A DNA stretch of 64,000 bases, taken from contig JBBMNZ010000001.1 of NCBI GenBank assembly GCA_037954325.1, forward strand, positions 20,813,258-20,877,257, written 5' to 3'. The notes under the pieces are model-generated. The model was not told where the DNA came from. It made no database searches and worked only from the letters and a program-made list of their open reading frames with translations. Shown here one piece after another: positions 1 to 11,400 of the stretch. Every line of letters starts with the position of its first letter. Position 1 is the stretch's first letter. The DNA comes from Fistularia commersonii (taxonomy: Eukaryota > Chordata > Actinopteri > Syngnathiformes > Fistulariidae). A program made the position numbers and the translations under genes.

Positions 1-531
1 AGAGGATATAATATTAGTGTCTCTTTCCGAGCAAATCAGTTTGGTGAAAAAGTGTTGTCTCTGAAAATTATTTGCTTTGATAAAATGTTTTAAGAAATGT
101 ATTAATTCCACATATATTAGATTTAGAGATTAACGCTCTTTAAATTCAAACAGACTGGACTAGAAAACAAGCACTTTATGCTCATATTTTAATTGATCAT
201 AGCTACCTGAATAGTGATAATCAAAATATCTTTGATGGGCTTTCATTAGCAGACACACCCAGCTCACAAATATGACCGAAATAATTGACTTCCGAACTGG
301 AGCAATGTCACTGTTTTTGATGAATATCTATCTAATTGCAATTCTTTGTGCGTTGTGTCCATGTACTTTACAATGTCTTTTACTGTATATACTAACATTA
401 AATTATTTCTATATCAATCCATAAGTTTCATTCAAAAAGCACAACAGTGAGTTGAAGGATTTGCGCAGAATGTTTAAACGGAGTATAGGTTTGAGGATTT
501 ACGGGGATTAATGTTATGTCATCATATTTAC

Positions 532-984
532 CGCACTCTTGCGTACGTCTCTTCTTCATCTGCAACAATCCACGCAATATCTGCTAGAGTGGGAACCATG
601 GGGCCGTCCATGGGCCGCAGAGAGGGCAGGCCTGGCAGTTCCTGATGGATAAGGACTATCTTAATACATTTGACAGCGAGAATATGGAAATGTAATCACC
701 AAATAGAAAACTAGCATGAATTGTCAGGAACTAAAACATACTTGGAAACATGCCCTTTGTGGAGGCCTGAGTGGAAGAGTGGAACCTATTCTTCTCACAA
801 CACTGCGGGTGGATCCATGGGGCTTATTCTGCCAGATGGGGATGACTTCCTGCAGAAATACACACGATTCTAATTGGTCCACAAAATGTAACACATACTT
901 CCTAGTGCATGACACAAAATGGGAAAAGCTGCACACTTAAATATTCTCCAGCAATCAGAAAGCACTTACTGTTTCTGTTTCCAT
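532..984 (-). CDS. mtfr1l: mitochondrial fission regulator 1-like, 5' coding exons (partial)
   Basis: Three coding exons splice in phase on the minus strand: 984-970 (starts METET after a CACC Kozak context, donor GTAAGT), 849-742 (acceptor CTGCAG, donor GTATGT) and 641-532 (acceptor CAG, donor GTAAAT). The product contains IPIWQNKPHGSTRSVVRRIG followed by VPTLADIAWIVADEEETYAR, the conserved N-terminal blocks of MTFR1L. The family (MTFR1, MTFR2, MTFR1L) acts at mitochondria and influences fission and network shape. The remaining exons must lie to the left of the window, so the gene is cut by the edge and is not truncated by mutation. Upstream untranslated exons are expected between about 1 and 3 kb. 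In human, MTFR1L follows SELENON in the same orientation, as it does here. Identity is secure; the 5' UTR structure is unknown. Confidence 0.88.
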
Positions 985-2839
985 GGTGAGGGCTTGGGAG
1001 TCACACACCAATGCTTGGTGCGAGCAGTGGCTCAAGAAGGAGTAGCTCGGCAAACAGATGCCACGTTAATCCAACAGCCAATTCGTAGGATATAAATTAG
1101 TCAGTAGTTAGAGCATCTGTTAAAGGAAATCAGGCAGAAAGGGAACTTAAGCACGTCTTTATTTGACTTGACTAAAATTGATGTCAAATAAAACAAGAGC
1201 AAACAAATACCAAGTTGATAACATGCTGCTTAGCTTTTAGTCACTAACAATGTAAAAAATTCGGCATTCTATTTTAATCAACCAATATCAGACTGTCACA
1301 GATAAACAGTGATCTTTGTTAGGTGATGAAAAACATCTACTTGTTGCATATAAAATTGATTTGTCTTACTGAGGGAAAGTGTAAAATTGACTTGTTGGCC
1401 AATTTATCCAATATCTATAAACGTCAACAAACCAATAAATACCAATATAAGACGGTGCAGTAAAGTTTGGCTTGACTGAACTGCGAATAAAAACCTGATG
1501 AAATATAAGAAAAAGATTCAAGATGTTATTTTGTCTTAATTTTCGGTACCCATACTGGTATATCCATTTCCGGCAGGAAAGCTATGATATTAGATGACAA
1601 AAATTTTATGTCAGGGCTAATTAAGCCCCAAATTGTATCAGAAATACCCGATAGGTACAGTTGATGATTATTTATAAGAATTTGGAAGACCTGAGTAATT
1701 TTTTTCAGACTGATTTAGTTGAATCAGACAATTTCCCACCTGACAATCTCTCACAGCACACTAATGTGGTCGAAAATCACAGCACTATGCAAATGTGGCC
1801 ACAGAGAAAAATGGTTTACATGATTGAGTCAACTTATTGGGGTTTCTCACCAACTAACGAGATCCATTCATGTGTATACAATTTTTTTAATCAAAAAACC
1901 GAACCAAACAAATAAATCAGAAGTTGTATACATGCTCTGGATAAGGAATATTTGGCAAATACAAAGGCCTGTTTGCATTTGATTGGCACTTGTATACATC
2001 TTGATAATTAATATGTATTACGTTACGAATATGGATTATGTTAGGTAAGAACAATCCATATCCATAATTCATCAATGGTAGTTGATGTGGAAATTAAATG
2101 TGTCTAATAAGGATCACTTTATTATTGTGCATGCAACATTTTGCAATGTAGGAACTTTTTCCTATTTGCTACTTGAAATAAATGTCCATTGACAGTATTA
2201 CTGCAAATGCATTATCACATCAAGAATATCATTTGAACAGCTTTTTCTTTTTCTTAAATCAGTACAATATGTAATGATTTAAACTGACCTCAAGTTGATT
2301 CAAATGAAATAATAGATTGTAGAGAAAAGGTAAATGTGTTCTCCAAAGACAGGGATAGAGCACTAAAGGCTATTATAATACGGAGCGAGTCACAAACATT
2401 AACATCACCCTGAGACATCACGAAGTCTTCCACAAAAACACAATGATTTTCACTTTCAAGGCAGTTCTGCGGCAACAGTGACGAGATGTGAAAACAACCG
2501 ATGAATAGTTTATTACTAATTATTACATTTTGACGACCGTGTGCCTCATTTGGTGACTCAACAAGAAACACTGATAGAAAATATTCTTGCAACTCGAATT
2601 GTGCTAACAGTGCTTTGTGCTCCAACCCACAGCAGCGGCCGAGAGTTAGCTTTAGCGGCGTCGACGACCCTCTTGATGACCCTCAACTTGACACTTCGGC
2701 CACGATCTTTACTTAATGCTATACGTCTCCTAAAATGCGAAGATACCCGCAAAAGAGCGACTTACGGTACTGGAAAGACGAATAGCGAAATGATGAAAGT
2801 ATTCAGGGGACGCCTATTTTCCTCTTCGTCTTTCACCGA

Positions 2840-2935
2840 AGTTGTGTTGTCGCCAATAAGCCGGAAGTCCTCACGCTTCACTGTCATTTGATTGGCTGGA
2901 GTCTTTTGGCGACTTCCTGTTTAAGATTTTACACA
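2840..2935 (-). promoter_or_regulatory. candidate mtfr1l promoter (CCAAT and ETS motifs)
   Basis: A short stretch holds two CCAAT boxes in opposite orientations (CCAAT at 2853, ATTGG at 2891) and two ETS-type motifs (CCGGAAGT at 2861, ACTTCCTG near 2922). This mix is typical of housekeeping promoters. It lies about 1.9 kb upstream of the mtfr1l start codon, so it would imply a 5' UTR intron. This is inference from motifs only; no transcription start is visible. Confidence 0.3.
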
Positions 2936-3013
2936 AGGTTGTCATCAGGTGGGGGAGATGAGCAGTGCAGTGCATCGTGTGTTCATTTATGTATTTTTAA
3001 ATATTTCTACCAT

Positions 3014-3050
3014 TACTACTACTACTACTACTAATAATAATAATAATAAT
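3014..3050. repeat. trinucleotide microsatellite (TAC)n-(TAA)n
   Basis: The sequence runs through about five tac/act units directly into about six taa units, a compound microsatellite in non-coding DNA. Confidence 0.8.
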
Positions 3051-3584
3051 ATTTTGTGACGGAGCGAAAAACTGAAAAACGAGCGATCAATAGAGATGCA
3101 TATTTTAAGTCACATATTTAACTTTGGCGTTTTTTGCTCATAGCCCCAAACGGATCTAGTAAACACGTGAACATTTATTTTCTGCACGTTTTCCCTTATA
3201 ACATGCTTATTTTTTCACCATGCTTGTGTCTCGGTTGTAGTGACTCGGTTGGTTGTGAGTCCACTCAGAAGACCTTATTTGTTTGTTTGTTTTGGAATGC
3301 AACGTTCGTAATATCATCAAGGTTTTGATGCAAGTAGAAGACTGCGCATAGATTGAATATGAAAGAGAAATTTGGGGCATTTAATGTTATAAGTAAAATA
3401 CACATAACATCTAAAAAACCCAGTCATGAATGAGGGGAAAACGATGCTTGCATCAAATACCTCCACACGTTACATCCATCGTCTCTCAAAGGGTTTACCA
3501 AAACAAGATAACTCCTTCCACGATCCCCAATATTGTTAATGCTTGGAACCACACATTTATGTATTTACATCATGGGGGAAAAAC

Positions 3585-3623
3585 TTATCATTCTTGATCA
3601 AAAATATTGATCAAGAATGATAA
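3585..3623. repeat. perfect 17-bp inverted repeat, 5-nt spacer
   Basis: The left arm TTATCATTCTTGATCAA (3585-3601) is the exact reverse complement of the right arm (3607-3623), and the spacer is AAATA. It could form a stable hairpin in RNA or a cruciform in DNA. It may be the terminal part of a short MITE-like element or a foldback formed by local duplication. No gene frame crosses it. Confidence 0.85.
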
Positions 3624-5364
3624 TGAAAACGCGAATAAAGAGGGGGAAATGGAAAATCGTAATTTCCGGGACAAAACTGAACACCGTGTATCCGCGACTG
3701 ACGGCGGGGGTATTATCTTGATATGATCTCTGAGTGTTTGGAGGCGTGGGCGGGACTTGAGGATGAACTTGTCGGTGTCTGCAGTGATATCATAACACTG
3801 CAATCTAAACACCCGTTCCTGTAACCGTTACCTTCTCCATCCCCGCTGCAAGTGACAGGTCAGTAAAGAAGCGACTCGCTTCACCCACCGATGGCACACA
3901 TTCCTCGTCTACTACTTACCACTCGATGCTAGCATTTGGCACTGCAATTACATACCTCGATCATTCTGCAATGTTGTATAAAGACCCCTAGTGATCATTA
4001 CAACCCCACAGCACTTGCAGGAAGCACCGTGTGGTCATGTCACGATATGTAAGTATGGATGCCCTGGAGGATGTAGCTCCAAGCTAGGTTAGCCAAGCTG
4101 AGGTCCTGAGACAAGAAAAACACATCACCACCCCAAATAGGCCCGGTTTAGTTGCCTTGCATGGAGGGGTGAAGGCCAGATGCTGACATGAACATTAATT
4201 ATGACTATAAGTTATATGTGTTGCCTGTTTTGGTTTGTGTTAAAGTAAGCCAGAGGAATTCCCACACAACTTGAATGCATTTGTTCCCTTTAAATCCATC
4301 ACATGGAAACTGGTATATAAGAGATTAGCCCCCAGCCTGTCCACTGTGCACATTTCTATTCAAGGAAATGCCAAGTACAGTAATTGTAATTTGCAACTTT
4401 TCCAGTAAATAACTACTTTCAAAATTAGGATTATTTTTTCATTTTGCAGTAGCAACATGTGGCCACAGGTATGAAACATCAAGCAACACAGTTCTAGACT
4501 AGTACAGATGTGATTCAAACATCGACTCACACATAGAGTATATCAAAAACACAATCGCAACACACATTCAAGAAACGACCCGCGTGGGATTAACATTGGC
4601 ATCACTGGTTTCTTTCTTCTGTCTTCAGTAGAAAGATGCTGGGGTTGGTAGTGCCAGGCAGCAGGCCGGGAGGAAGATTTATGGATGGAGGGGAAAGAGG
4701 ACAGGAAGTTATTCGTTGTGGGAGAAGAGGATGAGGATGAGGATTAGATAGAGGCAGATGATTGGCAGCAGCCTAAAGGAAAATAAGTTGTTTCTTTCTT
4801 GTCACAACTCAGTGCCTTGCATACATATTCACTCATTTTGCTACCATAAGACAGCTGTGATGTTTGCTAAGGGAAGTTCTGGACTAAAGGGTTAAGTTGT
4901 TCAGGGCTGTGTTTGTCCAATGGCCAGGCATTTCCACTGTTTGTGGCACAGAACTTTCTTTGACAGTGTGTCCAGAAAACTGCTTTTTTTGTTGCCAGGC
5001 TGTCCTTGTCGCCTCATGGCCTTGAATCAGCCAAAGAGCCATTTGAATTGTAAAATGGAGGCTTCCGTTGGATGTCAAGGCTTTCCTCATGTCAATATTC
5101 ACGCACACATGTGCACAAGTTTGAGTAGAGAGCCCGGACACATCATGTTAGATTGTGAAGACCTTCCTCATCCATACACACAAATGACTGTATATAGATC
5201 AACTGACAAGCTAATTGAATTTGAAACCTGGCTCCAAGAAACCACAGGGTCACTCTTGTCCGGCTTGTCTGTCTGCAGACGTTTACACAGGAATGTTTGT
5301 GGGAGCTGCACTCATTTCAAGACTTGTCTCATGTGTAGGTGCGCTAAGTGGGGCAAATGTGAGG

Positions 5365-5405
5365 CATGGGGAATAAAAGGAGGAGGAAGGATGCCAGCTG
5401 AGCCC
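5365..5405 (+). promoter_or_regulatory. TATA-type promoter of the TLDc gene
   Basis: AATAAAAGG at 5372-5380 sits about 80-90 bp before the first coding ATG at 5461, a spacing that allows a start site near 5400 and a short leader. Only motif and spacing support it. If right, the gene uses a focused TATA promoter, unlike the CCAAT/ETS promoters of its housekeeping neighbours. Confidence 0.4.
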
Positions 5406-5460
5406 CTCATCCCTCTGCCTCCGCCACGGCTGCCAGCATCCAACTGAAGAGGGATCGGAA

Positions 5461-8400
5461 ATGGCTCAGTCAGTGAAGAGGACGGAGGCAGTAGGAGCCA
5501 TGGACCATGAGCCCCAGAGAGACAAGATCAGGACAAGCTACTTTGGCAACGTGAAGACCAGGTCAGGCCGATGAATACAGACGTGGCTGAGGCGTTTGGG
5601 TTTTTTTCTTGCATCATTTGCTCATAATTTGAAGAGGGTGATAACATTTTAGGTTGCCCAAAATGTGTTATGCCATAAAACAGAATATATATATATATAT
5701 ATTTATTAGCATGCAAATGGTTGCTGTCCATCACAGCACAGATGGTAGCATGTGGGTGAGAGAGGATGCATCTTGCCAGGGACATATTCAACGACAGCTG
5801 CCCAGTGGAAAAAAGAAAAACCCTCCCAGATACCGTTTGATAGAGTTTTTCATTCTAACAATGCAAAAGAAAACCATGAATACAATCCTACGCTCTTTTT
5901 TTCCGTTAGCTGAATAATTCATGAGATTATCATAGGGTAGCAGGAGCTAGGTAGATACCGAATAAATCAATAATAACTCAACAATTTCACTACCTGCTGG
6001 TGGCAAGACTGTAGAGTTCTGCGGCACTGAATTTGTTTTCCAAAGGAGCTTCAGCTCTGTATTTGTGGCAATTGTAAACAGTCCACAGGCATCAAGTAGA
6101 ATTTAAGTTGAGCAAGCAGCTGAAAACCATGAATCATATCCACTGGGCGAGATATGAAGCAACACTTTAGCTTCAAAGATGATAATGGGGAGCTGAGGAT
6201 ACTTGCATGTCTCCTAAATTTCTGTTTTTATTCAGTAAAAATCTGTAATTCAGCAGAAATATTAAAAAAAAAAATGGAAAAAAAACTGTCATCGTGTTTG
6301 CATCTTTTGAAAGGGTAAAAGTGCAAGAGGTATGTAAGAAAGAACCTATTCATTTCACCTTTCCATGAGTAAGAGGGAAAATCTGGAAACTCAGTCTGCT
6401 TTCATTTCTTAATCAGACTGTATGGAACTGGAAGCCTTGAATTGAGTGTTGGACTGATTCCAGAGTGGACTCTATCCTTACACTCTCACACAAAGGCACT
6501 GAATCCTATAATCGTGCACGTCTCTCAGGCTCGGCTCCAAGCTGCCCGCTGGTGTCAGCCATTCATCAAACTTTACCAGACGACCGTGGGAAACTCAGCC
6601 TCAGGCCAGACTGGAGCCTCCGGCCTGCGATCCGCGGCAACGCCAGGTCCTCGCCGGCCGGCCCCTCAACCACATCCCTCACATCAGAAACCCCAAACTG
6701 CGACAGTACTACCTGCAAGGTACTCCGGTAGAGGTTTAATACCTTTGCTATCCACATGTATGCATATACTTAATACCATGCCTTACATTTGAATCACAGG
6801 TTTTATTGCAACACAATGTTTGACTGCTTGGTAACATTGGTATACTGGATACAGCTTATCTCAAAATCTCTCTAACTTATCAGGAAATCATAAGTGTGCT
6901 ATACTCCCCCGTTTCCCCCCGCAGGAACGTCATGGGAGGCGAACAGCGCTCCAGTGAAGCAAGAGCAGATGGGAAGATTGTCAGATGACGGCTCGAGCAG
7001 CGGGGTCAGTCACATGTCCGCCTGTCTGTGATTCACTGTTTTCTTCTGGGTCGCAGGGAGGAACTCGGCTCAGATACAGCTGAGAAATTGATACATCTAC
7101 GTCTCTAGGTCCCTGCCTTAGGTATGCACCTGTGAGGATTTTACAGCAGGTAACTACATCTACCTTTGGTCTCGGGGAAATCCGGCGTGTCCAAGGTTCA
7201 ATGCCGAACCTTCGGTGGAGCGAGCTTCTCTATACGGGTTTTCTGACAAGATGGGAAAACAGACGCTGTTTCAGAGCCTCTACAGGAAATACAGCCAGAG
7301 GGATGTGTTTTCAGAGGTTCATTCAAAGGTATTGGTCTGCTGTGTTTTTGTTGTCATTAATTTGTGAAGTCTGGGCGACTGGCAGTTTCTGTACTTGACC
7401 TTTACCTTTGTATAGAAGTCATTATAATGAGTAACCTAAGATCTTATTTGGCCCTTTCTCCGTCTCTGCTGTTTTCTGTTCGAAAAGGACATTTTTGGGT
7501 TTGTTTTAATGGGAAAAAAAACATTTTAGCAACTCTCATAAACCCTATTTACATTGCGAAACACTAAAGTGAGTCATTGTATGAGTATGCTTTCGGGTTA
7601 AACGATGAAAAGTGATAAGAATAAAGTTTTATAATTTGGAAATAACTTTGTAGGATTTAAACGGTTTAAAAATGGAGTCTGTAAATCTGGTGTTTAAAGT
7701 AAAATGAAGACATGAGGGCCATGAAAAAGACGTATCCAGACATTTATATATTAGTTCGAATTTGCGCTTAAATGTAAGACGGATTAAGATTTGAAGGTGT
7801 TTAAATCAATTGTTTATGATCCAGATAATTCCGTATTACTGTCATGAAATGAAAATTAATGCCAAGTAAATAAGATTTGATATAAGCAATCAAAACAACC
7901 AAAACCCAGAACTGAGCAATTTTGGTGTTTTTCTAATTTCGATCCAATGTCTCCGTCATACGGTGGCAGGACAATATTGTTACGGTTGAACCAACATCTG
8001 GAGACAAGAGTTTACTTGCAGATTGAAAGCAGGAACATTTGTAGCATCCTATTCCTTTTTATTCCCTCTTTGGCAATAGACATTTGTTTTTTTCACAAGA
8101 ACAATTTGGATCCAGACATTCGGTACAGGCGGCACAGTGGTCAGCAAGAACCGCCAAGAAGAAGGTCCCTGGTTGGTTTCCCACATGGGGGCCTTTCTGT
8201 GTGGCGCCTCCACATTCTCCCCGTGTCCGCGTGGGGCTCCTTTGGGTTCGAACGGTTGCATGTCTCTGTGTGAATGAGGGACATGCCCCATCCCAGAGTG
8301 CAGAAAAGGCAGGATAGATAATGAATGAATGTTCAATACACAAACAACCACTTCTCTGTGTTCACACAAATTGTCAGGCATCCGTCATCCAGTCCAATAG

Positions 8401-11400
8401 AAGCGTCTGTCGGTGAATCACTTGTGGGAAGACTTAATCTCTTCTCCTGAATGAGTCTGCATTTCTATATTTGCGCAATAATCTTATTCCTTCTCCAGCG
8501 GTGAAGACCAAAACAGACGCTTTCACCGATTTGTAATGAAAGTAGGCTCTCAGAGCTGCACACACAAAAAGGAGTGGATCTGAGACAGACTAGCAACCAC
8601 AGCCCACTCAGCTGTGAAAAGTGTTGCATTTAGTACATGTGAACATGTAAATGTGTTGTGTCTTATTTCATCAGGTGTATTTCCCTGAGCCCCCACTAGA
8701 TGATGGTAGAAATCCTAACCTGTTGAACATTCAGGCCCAGAGGAAGAGAAGGAAGGATTGCACTTATTTGAAAGAAATCTGGTTTATTTTGAATGGAAGC
8801 ATTCTCAGTTCCAGCCCGTCATACAGTTTCTGGAGAGCATTCTCTGCTCTATCAAACATTCATAATGCAGCTGAGGATGTGTTCCTCGTCCCTGGGGGGT
8901 GGAGGACCTGGTTCTCGGTTTCACAACTTGTCAGAATCCACATTGGTTTTATTCTCAGTTCAGGTTTTGACCCAAACGCCATGCTTTATTCATACTATCA
9001 AAACCCAGAGGTTCTTGTGATGCCTTCGGTGCGATTCTGATGTCTCAGTTTCACTTTACTGTGTTCTCTTAAGTAAATAACACTCCTACCAGTTGTTATT
9101 TGTACATTTCCCCATCACATGATAAAGTGTTTAACAATGAAACTATTGTCTCAAACAAGGATACCTTTGACCTGCGGCTGCAGCATATACCCGGGCAGAA
9201 TATCAGAGGGGGTCTTTGCTCAGCAACGTGTCTTATGTTTATATTTTCTACGAGACACTATGAGAGTCGGGTCTGAGCAGGCATGGGGGAAAATATTTAT
9301 CAGTGGAGATTGCAGCTGCCGAGAGTCATCACGGCACGACTGAGATTGAATTTACTCCATTACTGGAGAAATGAAACAAGCGTTTTTCCCCGTTTGCTTT
9401 GTGCCAGTTTTTGATAGAAATGATAGCAAATCGATTATGGAATTCACAGAGGCGCTTTTGTTTATCCTGGCAGGACATCCTAGCCGACACCGTCTTTAGT
9501 GTCTCATCTCAGTTCAGCTGCAAGTCCGCATCTCTGGACAAAAGAGGACCAATGTGGCAATATCCCCTTCAGCCAACGTGCTCCCCAGCCTCCCTCGTGC
9601 CCAGAGAGGTAAGCGCTAGGGGATGTAGAATCATTGTGTGCGCTGTTGCTTTAGCTTCATGTGTTTTCCCCTTGGCACTGATAATTATCACACATTTTCA
9701 TGCTGTAAATTGAAATATTGTAGGTTTGGAGCTCTGCTTTCAGTCCCATAATGACCTCCAACACCCCCACCACCCTCACCCTGGGTGTCATGTGACTTTC
9801 AGATATGACAACAAACAGAGTAGAAAGAGGAAGTGGCCGGTCACTTCACAAACCGAGTCCCAGCTTCCTTGCCGTCTGGTATTTAATACAACCATGGCTT
9901 TCATTTTGAAGCAGCTGGTCGTCCCAAAAGGGAGGAACGGCGGCTCACGGGGCGCGGCGCCTCCGGGACCGGGAACGGTACCGGACCCCGGGCTGAAAGG
10001 CGAGCCGGGGTCGGAGCCGGAGCCAGACCTGTCTGACACACTCCCTGCCCAAGATCAGTCACCTTCACCAGAGGCAGAATATGACAAACTCCTGGTAAGT
10101 GGAGGAAACCGTTATAATGATTAAATATATATTTGGTCAGAGGTGAGGAAACATTTCTGTGCTCAAAGGTCAGCGGTGAGTAAAAATACATCGACCTTTG
10201 ACTGCCGTGGGTCAGAGCCACGTTCCACAGGATATGACTTTTCATTTTGATTGCACTTCATGTTTCAAAACGTAGATCCTTGGAGGGGCGTGGGACAACT
10301 GTTTGGTGTGTCCACTTCTATTCCTAGTAAAACATAGTATGTGATCCATAATCTTTAAAGCACTCTTTAATTGAGTACTGCATCTAAGTGCTTCGCGGCA
10401 AAGTGATATGCAACTAAAATACATCAAAATGAGGGAAAACAGAGAATAATTCATCTGATTGTACTGATTGTACGAGTCAGATGAAGGGGAAGCATAAATG
10501 CAAATGTGTACTATAAGAAAGTAAGAAATTATTATGGAGGTTCACATGACCTGGCAAGGTCAACTTCCTCAAATATAATTTGAGCTGCTACTTTTGTTGT
10601 TTCAGTTATATCATTATTGTAATCTTTTTTCAAATAGTTTCTTCTTACCTCTTTGTGAAAAGTGTTTCGCAAAAGCCTCCCATCACGTACATATGAGAAA
10701 CTTATTTGGGTTAAAATTGGCTAAATTAGTCAGACTTGTTAATAAACATGTATATCAGACAGCTAATGGTTGTTTTCCTTGCGACGATGGGGCGTCGGTA
10801 GGACGTCGAGGCGATTCCCATGCCTGATGGACAGCTCTGCTTGCTGGCTCTGCCGCCGGAGTGCTGCCCGGGGACAGGGCCGACGTCCACGCCGTACCTC
10901 AAACTCTTCTGCCGCTACATCACTGACGGCAAGGTGAGCGGCGACAGTTTCCACGCCATCCTCAGCAGGGGGGCAGGTCGGTGACTCTCCTCTGTCCCCC
11001 TCCGACAGGGCGTGGTTTCAGGTATCCTCCTGGTGACGTCCAACAAGATCTTCTTCGACCCGTGTAAGACCCATCCACTGGTGAAGGAACACGGCTGCGA
11101 GGAGTACCTCCTGTCTCTGTCTCTAGACAATCTGGCCTCTGTAACCTTCCTCTCCGACATCTCCCACGTGCACTTCAGCCACTCCCAGAGGAGGTAAGCA
11201 GTTATTCACCATTCAAATACACACCCGGGTCACGTCAAGCCTCAGGAGTATTTTCTGTTATGCGTTTTAGGAGAAAAGGAAGGAGAACTTTTCAGAAGTT
11301 AAAAAATGCCAAGAGCCAAGCGGGAGGTTTCCCAGATCACAAGGGGGAGACGATCCGGTCATTGCTGTTCGCTGGTCCCGCCGACTGGCCAGGCCTGGGC

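Larger units (their letters stand above)
985..5350. other. intergenic or 5' UTR-intron region, no coding exon seen
   Basis: Between the mtfr1l start codon and the TLDc-gene promoter I see no frame that joins into a recognisable protein. The stretch holds a small trinucleotide run (TAC)n/(TAA)n near 3014-3050, a perfect 17-bp inverted repeat at 3585-3623 and the CCAAT/ETS cluster near 2.9 kb. Short frames here look like chance. Untranslated exons of mtfr1l may be present and cannot be defined by eye. Confidence 0.5.

Noticed and set aside
64..520. Further mtfr1l exons between 1 and 531
   Set aside because: The next conserved block (SDTRPLRH...) could not be found on the minus strand here, so it must lie beyond the left edge.
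7132..8770. Possible extra exons (frame with SLYRKYSQRDVFSEVHSK at about 7250-7338, then VYFPEPPLDD at 8676)
   Set aside because: The two join in phase with each other, but the first does not join exon 6925-7004 in phase with a credible acceptor. The LysM-like exon fits the family spacing better. They could belong to a minor isoform.
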